Assembly (NCBI RefSeq): GCF_001482305.1
Contig: NZ_LOHP01000074.1
Location: 28,409-92,408 of the forward strand
DNA from: Leucobacter sp. G161
Lineage (GTDB): Bacteria > Actinomycetota > Actinomycetes > Actinomycetales > Microbacteriaceae
Direction: 5' to 3'
DNA length: 64,000 nt
A model generated the notes under the pieces. The model was not told the DNA's origin. It did no database searches and was given only the letters and a program-made list of their open reading frames with translations. Position numbers and translations under genes: made by a program. This document shows, in pieces, positions 34,594 to 43,244 of this stretch (position 1 is its first letter; the number at the start of each line of letters is the position of its first letter).

Positions 34594-34802
34594 GCAAGTC
34601 ATCGAAGCCGAAGAAGAACCCGCAGGGCAAGGGCGATGAGCCGACCCCGGAAGCCCGCAGGAAGCAGGTGCTGCTCGGGCTCGCGATGGGCGCGGTCATG
34701 GGGCTCGTGCTCTGGTACTTCACCCAGTTCTGGATGTGGTTCCCCGCGGGACTCACCGTTGGCCTCGCGACCGGCGTGATCATGAAGCCACCGGCCAAGT
34801 AA
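34590..34802 (+). CDS. Small two-span membrane protein
   Basis: 70 residues of unknown family. A lysine-rich N-terminus (SKSSKPKKNPQGKG) is followed by about residues 28-46 (VLLGLAMGAVMGLVLWYFT) and 49-64 (MWFPAGLTVGLATGVI), two short membrane helices with little between them. The ATG overlaps the stop of the EamA-CYTH gene, so it is translated with it and could associate with that transporter; this is inferred from position. Confidence 0.7.
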   Translation: MSKSSKPKKNPQGKGDEPTPEARRKQVLLGLAMGAVMGLVLWYFTQFWMWFPAGLTVGLATGVIMKPPAK

Positions 34803-34892
34803 CTATCGAGTCGCCATACGTGCGCCAGAGCCCGCAGTTCCGGGCGCATGTACACTCAGAAATACCCCCAATGACGAGGACTGAAAGCGATC

Positions 34893-36314
34893 ATGGAACA
34901 GACCGTATTTGAAACACACCGGCCCGCGGCACGAATCATTGACGATTCGCTTGCCGGCACGAAGCACGGGGTGTTTTGGCTCGAGGACGTCGCAGACTCA
35001 GCGGTAACGTATCCGAAGCTCGACGGGAGCGTGACTGTCGACGATGCCGTGGTCGGCGGCGGCTACGCGGGGCTCTGGACAGCGATCAAGCTGAAGCAGG
35101 AGCATCCCGAGCGCCGAGTCATACTGCTCGAAGCGGTCAAAGTCGGGTGGGCGGCGTCTGGGCGCAACGGCGGGTTCTGTGAGGCAAGTATCTCCCACGG
35201 CGAGCCAAACGCCGAGGCGCGCTGGCCAGACGAGACGGGCACGCTTCGCCGCATTGGCTACGAAAACCTCGACGCAATGGAACAGTTCATCACCGAGCAT
35301 GAGCTCGATGTTGATTGGGAGCGCACCGGCCAGTTGTCGGTTGCAAACCACGAATATCAGGTGGACTGGGTCGGTGAGAGCCCCGATCCACACGTGGTGA
35401 CCCTGTCTGAGACCGAGGTGCGCGCCCGCGTGAACTCCCCGACGTTCCTCGCAGGCGAGTTCTCCCCGCGGGAAAACGCGAACCTGCACCCGGCGAAGCT
35501 CGCGGTCGAACTGGCGAAGTTCGCCGCGAAGATCGGCGTGGAGATTCACGAGGGAACCCCGGTCGACCGCCTCGAGGGCCGGGACGATGAGCCGATCCTG
35601 CTCGAGACGAAGCAGGGCACCGTCACCGCAGAGCGCGTGGCGCTCTGCACGAATGTTTTCCCCTCGCTGCTGAAGCGCTACCGGTTCCACACCGTTCCGG
35701 TCTACGACTACGTTCTCATGACCGAGCCGTTGAGCGATGCGCAGTTGGCATCGATCGGCTGGGACGGACGCGAGGGCCTCGCCGACATGGCGAACCAGTT
35801 CCACTACTCTCGGCTGACCGCCGACAACCGGATCCTCTGGGGCGGCTACGATGCCGTTTACCACGTCGGCGGCAGGATCAAGCGTGAGTACGAGGACCGC
35901 ATGGAGAGCCATCGCAGGCTCGCGAGTCACTTCTTCACGACGTTCCCGCAGCTTGCCGGCTTGAAGTTCACCCACCGCTGGGCTGGCGTGATCGACACCT
36001 CGACGCGTTTCTGCGCGTTTTTCGGGCAGGCGCACGGCGGCCGAGTGCAGTATGTTGCCGGGTTTACCGGTCTTGGCGTTGGCGCGACGCACTTTGCCGC
36101 CGACGTGATCGTTGACAGGCTCGAAGGCCGCGTGACCGAGCGCACCGAGCTCGAGATGGTGCGGAGCATTCCGCTGCCCTTCCCGCCCGAACCCGCGGCA
36201 TCGATCGGAATTAACCTCACCCGCTGGTCGCTGGACCGCGCGGATCACAACAGGGGCAAGCGTAACGTCATCTTGAAGACGCTCGACGCGGTCGGTCTGG
36301 GGTTTGACTCATGA
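34893..36314 (+). CDS. FAD-dependent amine oxidoreductase (PuuB/DAO family)
   Basis: A 473-residue flavoenzyme with the DAO fold. The dinucleotide motif VVGGGYAGLW lies near residue 52, followed by ASGRNGGFCEASISHG. The C-terminal FAD contact FTGLGVGATHFAAD is near residue 395. The GRNGGF motif is typical of gamma-glutamylputrescine oxidase and related secondary-amine oxidases. No signal peptide is visible. The likely reaction is oxidation of an amine or amino-acid derivative to aldehyde with H2O2; the substrate is not certain. The ATG follows CTGAAAGC, and a TACACT -10 is 38 bases upstream. The cupin gene overlaps it by four bases. Confidence 0.85.
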   Translation: MEQTVFETHRPAARIIDDSLAGTKHGVFWLEDVADSAVTYPKLDGSVTVDDAVVGGGYAGLWTAIKLKQEHPERRVILLEAVKVGWAASGRNGGFCEASISHGEPNAEARWPDETGTLRRIGYENLDAMEQFITEHELDVDWERTGQLSVANHEYQVDWVGESPDPHVVTLSETEVRARVNSPTFLAGEFSPRENANLHPAKLAVELAKFAAKIGVEIHEGTPVDRLEGRDDEPILLETKQGTVTAERVALCTNVFPSLLKRYRFHTVPVYDYVLMTEPLSDAQLASIGWDGREGLADMANQFHYSRLTADNRILWGGYDAVYHVGGRIKREYEDRMESHRRLASHFFTTFPQLAGLKFTHRWAGVIDTSTRFCAFFGQAHGGRVQYVAGFTGLGVGATHFAADVIVDRLEGRVTERTELEMVRSIPLPFPPEPAASIGINLTRWSLDRADHNRGKRNVILKTLDAVGLGFDS

Positions 36315-36682
36315 GTGAGTTGCTCCCCGCGGGAAGGAACGCCGCCGTCTCGGGGCTGACCGCTGCGGTCGAGCTTGCGGCCGTCTCCGAGTCGGAAACG
36401 GTGGCCGGTACACCGGTGCAGGGCATCGTTGAGCTTGGAGAGATCGCGGGGGCCGGCGTCGGTATCTGGGAGCTCCGCGCTGGAACTGTCACCGACACGG
36501 AGGTCGATGAGTTGTTCGTCGTGCTCTCCGGCGGCGCGACCATCGAGTTCCTCTCCGCATCGGGGGCCGTGGAGCGCACGGTCGAGGTGGCCGCAGGTGA
36601 CGTGATGCGCTTGACCGCGGGGAGCCGGACGCGGTGGGTCGTTGCCGATCACATCCGCAAGGTCTACATCGCCGAGGCCTAA
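36311..36682 (+). CDS. Cupin-fold protein coupled to the FAD oxidoreductase
   Basis: A 123-residue single-domain cupin. The pattern IWELRAGTVTDTEVDELFVVLSG, then EVAAGDVMRLTAGSRTRW matches the two cupin motifs, but the usual metal-binding histidines (HxH) are replaced by D/E and T, as in (S)-ureidoglycine- or COG3450-type cupins. It is translated from the ATGA overlap with the oxidoreductase, so the two act together, perhaps as sensor or downstream enzyme. The substrate is unknown. Confidence 0.8.
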   Translation: MSELLPAGRNAAVSGLTAAVELAAVSESETVAGTPVQGIVELGEIAGAGVGIWELRAGTVTDTEVDELFVVLSGGATIEFLSASGAVERTVEVAAGDVMRLTAGSRTRWVVADHIRKVYIAEA

Positions 36683-36747
36683 TCGCTGAGACGCGACGCA
36701 CTGCGCAGGATGGCCGGGGCCGCCCTGGCGATCCTGAGTGTTCGCTG

Positions 36748-36812
36748 TAAGATGGACGCTTGGTTGCGTGCTTGCAGGGGTGGACGCGCGGCTCGCACTG
36801 ACCGCCCACCCC
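36748..36812 (+). promoter_or_regulatory. Promoter and leader hairpin of the uracil permease gene
   Basis: TAAGAT (36748-36753) is a likely -10. The roughly 65-base leader contains GGGGTGG (36777-36783) complementary to CCACCCC (36806-36812), which abuts the GAAGGAG ribosome site. The pairing could hide or expose that site. No known riboswitch motif is recognised. Confidence 0.4.
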
Positions 36813-36825
36813 GAAGGAGCCCCAC

Positions 36826-38175
36826 ATGGCGCTGCCCTGGAAGCTGCACGGTGACGGAAAATCCGTTGCGCAAGACGCGATCGTTCTCCCCGAGGAGCGC
36901 CTGAGCTGGGGCCGCACCATCGGATTCGGCGCGCAGCACGTCGTTGCAATGTTTGGTGCGACGTTCCTGGTGCCGCTCATTACCGGCTTCCCGCCAACCG
37001 CGACACTCTTCTTCTCGGGCCTCGGCACGCTGCTGTTCCTGCTCATCACGGGCAATCGACTTCCGAGCTACCTCGGCTCGTCGTTCGCGTTCCTCGCGCC
37101 GATCGCGGTCGCCACGGCAGGGTTTGACTACGGGGATGTCGCCGGCCTCGCCCGCGCCTCGTTCGCGTTCATCGCGATGGGTGTGTTGGTCGCGCTCGTC
37201 GGCATCGCGGTGCAGCGCTTCGGCACTGGCTGGGTGAACGCGCTCATGCCGCCGGTGGTGATGGGCGCCGTTGTCGCACTCATCGGCTTCAACCTCGCCC
37301 CGGCGGTGAAGAACAACTGGTTCGGCAACCCCGCCGCCAACCCCGACGTGAACCAGGGGCTGCATTCGACGGCCGCACTCATCACCATCGCGTCGATCCT
37401 GCTCATCACGGTGCTCTTCCGCGGCCTCATTGGTCGCCTCTCGATCGTGCTCGGCATGGTTGTCGGGTACACCGCAGCCGCGCTCATGGGCATCGTTGAT
37501 TTCGACTCAGTGAAGACCGCCGCATGGATCGGCTTCCCCGAATTCCACCTTCCCGCGAACCCGTTTGCTGACCCGTCGCTGTGGGGTCTGCTGCCAGCGT
37601 TCCTCCCGGTCGTGCTCGTGCTCATCGCCGAGAATGTCGGCCACGTGAAGAGCGTCGGCCTGATGATTGAGCGCGACCTGGATCCCGTGACCGGCAAAGC
37701 ACTCCTCGCTGACGGCGTCGCGACCGTGCTCGCCGGCTTCGGCGGCGGCGTTGCGACCACGACCTACGGCGAGAACATCGGCGTCATGGCGGCGACGCGT
37801 GTGTACTCGACTGCCGCGTACTGGGTGGCCGGCATCATCGCGATGCTGCTGAGCTTCTCGCCCAAGGTCGGTGCCCTCATCTTCTCGGTCCCGGCCGGCG
37901 TGCTCGGCGGGGTGACCGTCGCGCTCTACGGCCTCATTGGCCTCATCGGTGTGAAGATCTGGATCGACAACAAGGTCGATTTCTCGAAGCCGATCAACCA
38001 GTTCACGGCGGCAATCGCTCTCATCGTCGGCATCGCAGATTTCAGCCTGCAGCTTGGCAACGTCATGTTCAACGGGATCGCGCTCGGCACGCTTGCCGCG
38101 GTTGGCGTGTACCACCTCATGCGCCTGGTCGCGCGTGCGCGGGGGACCGCGACGGATACCGCGATCATCCGCTAA
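36826..38175 (+). CDS. uraA: Uracil-xanthine permease (NCS2 family)
   Basis: A 449-residue transporter with about 14 membrane segments that imports uracil with protons. The UraA hallmark GAQHVVAMFGATFLVPL lies near residue 36, and the conserved substrate-site segment LVLIAENVGHVKSVG with its glutamate near 270. ATTTYGENIGVMAATRVYS follows near 312. The length is typical. The ATG at 36826 follows GAAGGAG at good distance. It stands alone, ends in a long hairpin, and no pyrimidine genes are adjacent. Confidence 0.92.
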   Translation: MALPWKLHGDGKSVAQDAIVLPEERLSWGRTIGFGAQHVVAMFGATFLVPLITGFPPTATLFFSGLGTLLFLLITGNRLPSYLGSSFAFLAPIAVATAGFDYGDVAGLARASFAFIAMGVLVALVGIAVQRFGTGWVNALMPPVVMGAVVALIGFNLAPAVKNNWFGNPAANPDVNQGLHSTAALITIASILLITVLFRGLIGRLSIVLGMVVGYTAAALMGIVDFDSVKTAAWIGFPEFHLPANPFADPSLWGLLPAFLPVVLVLIAENVGHVKSVGLMIERDLDPVTGKALLADGVATVLAGFGGGVATTTYGENIGVMAATRVYSTAAYWVAGIIAMLLSFSPKVGALIFSVPAGVLGGVTVALYGLIGLIGVKIWIDNKVDFSKPINQFTAAIALIVGIADFSLQLGNVMFNGIALGTLAAVGVYHLMRLVARARGTATDTAIIR

Positions 38176-38188
38176 CAGCACACGTGCC

Positions 38189-38234
38189 TGCTGTGACTTC
38201 GCTGCCCGGACGCCTGCGCAGCGAAGTCACAGCA
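38189..38234 (+). terminator. Terminator of the uracil permease gene
   Basis: 16-base arms TGCTGTGACTTCGCTG / CAGCGAAGTCACAGCA flank a 14-base loop, 13 bases after the stop. Confidence 0.85.
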
Positions 38235-38299
38235 ACGTCGCGAGAAGAAACACCGCGATAATGCCGCGATTTCCTATACACACGCCTTAGGGTGGCGGT

Positions 38300-41200
38300 G
38301 TGTGGAGTGTGGACCGACGAAGGCGACCCGAACCCAAGGGCAACGCCGCAGAAGCACCGGATGTCACCGAGGTGACGGAGCCGGTGGTTCGTGGCGCGCT
38401 CGCAAGCGAAACCGGGGTTGATTATCATCATGAACCAGAACTCGGCGGGCCAGTGGCGGTAGTGAACCCGTTCTCTGACGAGCATGAAGCCTGGCTCCGA
38501 GAGCTCGCAGCGATCGGCGGCCGCAACCCGCTGCTGCACTTTGATGACCACCCCGCAAACCGCATTGAGCTCTCCTCGACGCACCCCGGCGGGCTGCCGC
38601 AGTTCATCTCCGGCAACAAGATCCTGCTCTCAGCGCTGGTGCGCGATGACCTCGCGCTGCGGCATGCGCGTGCCGCAGCCGCACGCGTGACCGACAAAGC
38701 GGTTGAAATGCGCACGATGCGCGGCCTCGAGACAGTGAACCTCGCTGTCGGGCTCGCAAAGTGGACCTTCGAGGGCGACGAGTTTACGGCGCCCGTGCTG
38801 CTGCGCCCCCTCGCGATCCGCCGTTATGGCCGAGACTTCGAGCTGAAGCTCAAGAACTTCCCGGTCGTCAACTCCGAACTTATTCGCGCGCTTCGTGACC
38901 AGTTCGGCATCACGATCGACGCTCGCTCGCTCATCGAACTCTCACAGTCTGAGGGTGTCTTCAAACCGCAGCCCGTCATTGACAGGCTGCGGCAGATGGT
39001 CGCGGGCGTGCCTGAGTTCGTCGTGCAGCCGCGTCTCGTTGTCTCCTCGTTCCACAACATTTCGCAGGGCATGGTCGCTGACGCCGTGCGGTTGGATACT
39101 CCCATTCTGCAGGCGATCTGCGGCAGCGAGCCCGCGAAGCGGGCACTCGCCGAGAGCTACCATCCGGTGAACCCGGTCTCCCCGGATGCTGCGGCGCCTG
39201 AGACCGACCGCTGCCTCTACGACTCCGACCCCGAGCAGGACGACGTGCTTGCCCAGATCGATGCCGGCCAGTCGATCGTGGTGCATCAGCTTCCCGGCAC
39301 GGGCGGCACCCAGACTGTCGTGAACGCCATCGGCAACCTCGTGCGCGATGGAAAGCACGTGCTCGTCGTCACCCCCCGCCGATCCACCATCGACGGCATT
39401 ACTCACCGGCTCACCCGGGCCGGGCTGCCCGGGCTCGCCGTGACGCCGCGCAGGCTCCGTCGCAACCTTGTGGAGTCAATTAGCCGCAACGAGAACGCAT
39501 CCGCAGAGCAGATGCGAGACGTCGACGAGGCGCTCGTGCGATTGCGCGGTGTGCTGCTCGACTACCGCGACGCACTGTCGAAGCCAGATGAACGGTTCTC
39601 CGTGACGCCGCTGCAGGCGCTGCGCAAGCTCAGCAATCTGTCGCTCGGAGAGAACCCGCCAACGACGACGGTTCGACTCGACGACCAGGCCCTCGGCCAG
39701 CTCACGATCGACCGCTCCTCACTCGCGGACGACCTCACCGAGGTCGCCCGGCTCGGACAGTTCGAGTACGGGCCCGAGGATTCACCCTGGTACGGGGGCG
39801 ACTTCTCGACCACCGAGGAAGCCCGCACCGCATACGGCATCGCCGTCGATCTCGCGGAGTCACAGCTGCCGCGCCTGATCTCGATGGCGAATGAGGTAGT
39901 CGAGCAGACTTCGATGCGCCCCTTCGAGTCGATGTCTGAGCTCGGGGTCTACCTTCGGCTGCTCATGGGGGTGCGCGACACGCTCGATCGCTTCACGCCC
40001 GAGGTCTACGACCGCTCGCTTGCCGAGGTCATCTCGGCGCATGCCCCGCGCGGCAGCGACGACGACATGTCGGCGTCGAACAAGCGTCGCCTGAAGAAGC
40101 TCGCCCAGGAGTACGTGCGACCCGGTGTGAGCATCACCGACATGTACTCGAGGCTCATCCAGATTCAGCAGCAGCGCGTGCTCTGGCAGCGGTACACCAC
40201 CGTGGTCGGCACGCGCCCGGAGGTGCCGCTCGGCATCGCCGACGTGGTCGTTGCTTTCCAGTCCGCCTATCAGGATCTCGACAAGCTCGACGCGGTGCTG
40301 GGCACGACGGTTGAGCCCGACCGGTTGAAGAACCTCGAGCTGCACGATCTCGCAGCGCGCGTGTCCGAACTCGCGAAGGAATCCGAGGCACTGAAGAACA
40401 TTCAGGAGCGCACGACGATCGTCGAGCGTCTCCGCAGCGCGCGCCTTGGGCCACTCCTTGACGACCTCTCCGCCAGGCACGTACCCGCCGAGGAGGTCGC
40501 GGCCGAGCTCGAGCTTGCGTGGTGGCAGTCCGCGCTCGAACGCATGCTGCAGACGAACCCCGCGCTGCTGAGCGCGAACACTGGCGTGATCGAGCGGCTC
40601 GAAGCGGACTTCCGGCTCGTCGACGATGCGCATGCCGGCGCGAACGGCACCCTGCTCGCCTCGAAGCTCGCAGACACCTGGCGTGTGGCCGTGCTTGACA
40701 ACAAGCAGGAGGCGCTCGCACTGCGCGGTCTGCTGCGCAGCGGGTACGCCACGATTGCGGCCCTCGCGCAGGACTCGCCCGTGCTGTTTTCGACGCTTGC
40801 TCCCGTGCTCGCGATGTCCCCGTACGAGGTGTCGCAGCTTCCTGAGACCGCACGCTTTGACACGGTCCTCCTCGTGGACGCAGGCGCGACGACGCTCGCC
40901 GAGAACCTCGGCGCCATCCGCAGGGCCGAGCAGGTGGTGGTGTTCGGCGACGACACCACGCAGATCCCGAGTACCTTCGAGATCGCGGTGCACAGCCCCG
41001 AGGCTGACGAGGCAGCCACGCCGGCAGAGACGCGTTCCGCGCTGGCTGAGCTCTCGGAGGTGCTGCCGACGCTCAAGCTCACCCGCAGCTACCGTGCCGG
41101 CGGCGAGGATCTCACGAACCTCGTGAACTCCCGGTTCTATGGCGGCGAGATCAAGTCGCTTCCGTGGGCTGGGAGCTTCCTCGGTCATTCGAGCCTCACC

Positions 41201-42073
41201 TACGATTTTGTTCCTGCAGGCCAGGGGCTTCCCGACCAGCAGACGGGTGCGGTCGAGAGTACCGAGGCCGAAGTCGATCGCGTCGTGCAGATGGTGTTGC
41301 AGCACGCCGACGAGCGGCCGAACGAGTCGCTGATGGTGATTACCGCGAGCGAAAAGCACGCGGTGCGGGTGTACCGAGAGGTGCTGCAGGCGTTCTCGAA
41401 GTTCCCGCAGTACCGCGACTTTCTCCTCGGAGAGCGCGCTGAACCGTTTGCCGTGCTCACGCTCGAGCAGGCAACCGCGCAGAGCCGCGACCGGGTGATC
41501 TTCTCGATCGGGTACGGCCGCACGCCGCACGGCCGCGTGCTGTCGAACTTCGGCGCACTCGGGCGGCCGGGCGGCGAGCACCTGCTGGCTGTAGCGATGA
41601 CCCGCGCCCGCCGCGCAATGACTATCGTGAGCTGCTTTAAGCCAGAAGACCTCGATTCGTCCCGCCTCAAGCACGGCGTTGTGGAGCTCGCCGAGCTGCT
41701 CGCGCTCGAACACCCTGAGCCCGAGCCGCTGTCGCTCCCCTCGGAGACGGACCCGCTGATCGGTGAGTTCGCGGAGCGTCTGCAGGCGTACGGGATCACG
41801 GTAGTGCTCGACTACCGCGGCGAGATCCCGATCGCCGCTTCCTACGGCGACAGGGCGATGGCGATCGACATCGACTTGGGGACGGCAAACTCCAGCGAGG
41901 GTGCGAGCCTCCGTGAGGCGCTGCGTCTCCGCCCTGCGGTACTTCGGCGTCTCGGCTGGCACTACCACCGTGTGCAGAGCTTCGACCTTTTCGCGGATCC
42001 CGAGGGCGCTGCGGCCCGCATTGCTCGCGTGCTCGGCGTCACTGACGGCGCGTCCGACGCTGCCGCACGCTAG
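38300..42073 (+). CDS. Very large SF1-helicase-like protein with degenerate Walker motifs and C-terminal nuclease-fold domain
   Basis: 1257 residues resembling DUF4011/AAA_11-AAA_12 proteins. An N-terminal domain covers about 1-310. The P-loop region reads QLPGTGGTQT (330-339): the Walker A lysine is G336. The Walker B region reads LLVDAGATT, with D860 followed by alanine instead of glutamate. Motif III (VVFGDDTTQIP) and a C-terminal helicase half (AMTRARRAMTIVSCF) remain. Residues about 1150-1250 look like the Vsr/MTES_1575 restriction-endonuclease-like domain (AIDIDLG, then VLRRLGWHYHRV). ATPase activity is therefore doubtful. The GTG at 38300 lies about 65 bases after the terminator. Its role is unknown; nucleic-acid binding is inferred. 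Confidence 0.8.
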   Translation: MWSVDRRRRPEPKGNAAEAPDVTEVTEPVVRGALASETGVDYHHEPELGGPVAVVNPFSDEHEAWLRELAAIGGRNPLLHFDDHPANRIELSSTHPGGLPQFISGNKILLSALVRDDLALRHARAAAARVTDKAVEMRTMRGLETVNLAVGLAKWTFEGDEFTAPVLLRPLAIRRYGRDFELKLKNFPVVNSELIRALRDQFGITIDARSLIELSQSEGVFKPQPVIDRLRQMVAGVPEFVVQPRLVVSSFHNISQGMVADAVRLDTPILQAICGSEPAKRALAESYHPVNPVSPDAAAPETDRCLYDSDPEQDDVLAQIDAGQSIVVHQLPGTGGTQTVVNAIGNLVRDGKHVLVVTPRRSTIDGITHRLTRAGLPGLAVTPRRLRRNLVESISRNENASAEQMRDVDEALVRLRGVLLDYRDALSKPDERFSVTPLQALRKLSNLSLGENPPTTTVRLDDQALGQLTIDRSSLADDLTEVARLGQFEYGPEDSPWYGGDFSTTEEARTAYGIAVDLAESQLPRLISMANEVVEQTSMRPFESMSELGVYLRLLMGVRDTLDRFTPEVYDRSLAEVISAHAPRGSDDDMSASNKRRLKKLAQEYVRPGVSITDMYSRLIQIQQQRVLWQRYTTVVGTRPEVPLGIADVVVAFQSAYQDLDKLDAVLGTTVEPDRLKNLELHDLAARVSELAKESEALKNIQERTTIVERLRSARLGPLLDDLSARHVPAEEVAAELELAWWQSALERMLQTNPALLSANTGVIERLEADFRLVDDAHAGANGTLLASKLADTWRVAVLDNKQEALALRGLLRSGYATIAALAQDSPVLFSTLAPVLAMSPYEVSQLPETARFDTVLLVDAGATTLAENLGAIRRAEQVVVFGDDTTQIPSTFEIAVHSPEADEAATPAETRSALAELSEVLPTLKLTRSYRAGGEDLTNLVNSRFYGGEIKSLPWAGSFLGHSSLTYDFVPAGQGLPDQQTGAVESTEAEVDRVVQMVLQHADERPNESLMVITASEKHAVRVYREVLQAFSKFPQYRDFLLGERAEPFAVLTLEQATAQSRDRVIFSIGYGRTPHGRVLSNFGALGRPGGEHLLAVAMTRARRAMTIVSCFKPEDLDSSRLKHGVVELAELLALEHPEPEPLSLPSETDPLIGEFAERLQAYGITVVLDYRGEIPIAASYGDRAMAIDIDLGTANSSEGASLREALRLRPAVLRRLGWHYHRVQSFDLFADPEGAAARIARVLGVTDGASDAAAR

Positions 42074-42092
42074 CCAGGGAATCGAGCACCGT

Positions 42093-42314
42093 ATGAGCGA
42101 CGATACGCCAGCGAGGCCGCGTGTTCGCGGCTCCCGCAGAGCGCAGCGGCCGGCGCCCGCGGGGGTCGACCTCACGCCGGCAGCGCATCCGCTCACCACG
42201 CGCGCAACCGACGACACGCCCGAGGGGTGGGGTGAGACGCCGCCGCGCAACGCAGGCGGCGCAGGCGAGAACGACGAGCGGCTGCAGAGTGACAAGCCAC
42301 CGCACTGGGGCTAG
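42093..42314 (+). CDS. Small acidic/proline-rich actinobacterial protein
   Basis: 73 residues, predicted disordered, with an arginine-rich N-terminus (RPRVRGSRRAQRP) and a C-terminal block EGWGE followed by NDERLQSDKPPHWG. The EGWG-DERL-KPPHW arrangement recurs in small conserved actinobacterial proteins, by recall. The ATG lies 20 bases after the helicase-like stop, with CAGGGA upstream, so they may form an operon. No function is known. Confidence 0.65.
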   Translation: MSDDTPARPRVRGSRRAQRPAPAGVDLTPAAHPLTTRATDDTPEGWGETPPRNAGGAGENDERLQSDKPPHWG

Positions 42315-42354
42315 CGCGCCGGAGCGTCACAGCACCGGTGCGTGGTGGAGCGTC

Positions 42355-42573
42355 TTAGGAGTCGCCGCCCGAGCTCGATGACCCCGAAGCGCCGCCGGAG
42401 CGCGAATCGGTGCGGTAGAACCCGGAACCGTTGAAGGTCACCTCGAGCGATCCGAAGACCTTACGCAGATCCCCAGCGCACTCAGGGCACTCGGTCAGCG
42501 TGGCATCAGAGAAGGTCTGGTAAATGTCAAAGCTGTGCCCACAGTCGGCACAACGGTAAGCATAGGTAGGCAC
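42355..42573 (-). CDS. fmdB: FmdB-family zinc-ribbon protein
   Basis: 72 residues. The zinc ribbon PTYAYRCADCGHSFD ... TECPECAG has two CxxC pairs. GSGFYRTDSR is the FmdB tail, followed by a Ser/Gly-rich end. The family is thought to be regulatory, but its molecular role is unclear. GTG at 42573 gives the standard VPTYAYRC opening. It lies 11 bases after the 5-formyltetrahydrofolate cyclo-ligase gene, a pairing common in actinobacteria. Confidence 0.85.
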   Translation of the reverse strand: MPTYAYRCADCGHSFDIYQTFSDATLTECPECAGDLRKVFGSLEVTFNGSGFYRTDSRSGGASGSSSSGGDS

Positions 42574-42584
42574 AATCCACGAGC

Positions 42585-43163
42585 CTACCCGAAGCGATGA
42601 ATAGTTTCCTCGGTGACGGCGCCGTGCACGGGAACATCGTGATGCTCGGCCGGAAGCCGATCCAGCACTTCGTCCTCCCAAACGACGGCGAACACTGGGG
42701 GAGTGAGCGCTCCGGGGCCTGTAGGGAGCAGCGCAAGCTCACGGTCGAAGAAACCACGACCCCAACCCAGTCGGGTGCCGGATCGGTCGACGGCAGCGGC
42801 GGGGATCAGGAGGAGATCTGCGCTGCCCGCAGCTCCTCCCGGAGCCGAAGCTCCGGTGGGTTCGGGGATCCCGAAGGCCCCGGGTGCGAACGCGCCCGTC
42901 TGGTGCACAGCCCAGTCCAGGGTGCCGTCGGCAAGCGAACGGGGGAGGAGCACCTCGATGCCGTGCTCCACAGCCCATGCGAGATATCCGGTGGTGTCAG
43001 GCTCGCCACGCACGCTCACAAAGCAGGCGACACGGCGCGCGTGAAGCTGAGCGGTCAGCGTTGCAAGCTGGGCGGTCACAGCGTTGACGGGAATCTCAGC
43101 TGCCGCCACCCGCTCGGCACGGCGAGCCCGAACCGTCTCACGGAGGCGCCGCTTCTCTTCCAT
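42585..43163 (-). CDS. 5-formyltetrahydrofolate cyclo-ligase
   Basis: A 192-residue ATP-dependent enzyme that converts 5-formyl-THF to 5,10-methenyl-THF, removing an inhibitory folate. The N-terminal KRRLRETVRARR is the phosphate-binding basic stretch. FVSVRGEPDTTGYL is the substrate region, and the hallmark RLGWGRGFFDREL lies near residue 133. It is cytosolic. Codon usage is typical of the neighbourhood. The operon with fmdB is divergent from galU, with about 80 bases between starts. Confidence 0.9.
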   Translation of the reverse strand: MEEKRRLRETVRARRAERVAAAEIPVNAVTAQLATLTAQLHARRVACFVSVRGEPDTTGYLAWAVEHGIEVLLPRSLADGTLDWAVHQTGAFAPGAFGIPEPTGASAPGGAAGSADLLLIPAAAVDRSGTRLGWGRGFFDRELALLPTGPGALTPPVFAVVWEDEVLDRLPAEHHDVPVHGAVTEETIHRFG

Positions 43164-43232
43164 GTCCCCACCCTAACGGGCGAAAACGATACTCCGCGCC
43201 CCGAAAAGGTGAATCGGGTGCGTGCGTCCAGA

Positions 43233-43238
43233 TAAGCT
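43233..43238 (+). promoter_or_regulatory. -10 element of a predicted leaderless galU promoter
   Basis: TAAGCT ends six bases before the galU ATG, the same sequence and distance as at cysS. Confidence 0.55.
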
Positions 43239-43244
43239 TGGCCT

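Noticed and set aside
36866..36873. Further copy of TTGCGCAA
   Set aside because: It lies inside the uracil permease coding region without promoter elements; kept as background for judging the motif.
39860..42295. 811-codon open frame antisense to the large helicase-like gene
   Set aside because: High-GC third-position bias on the opposite strand creates long antisense frames; it has low-complexity composition, no domain and no ribosome site, while the sense frame carries clear motifs.
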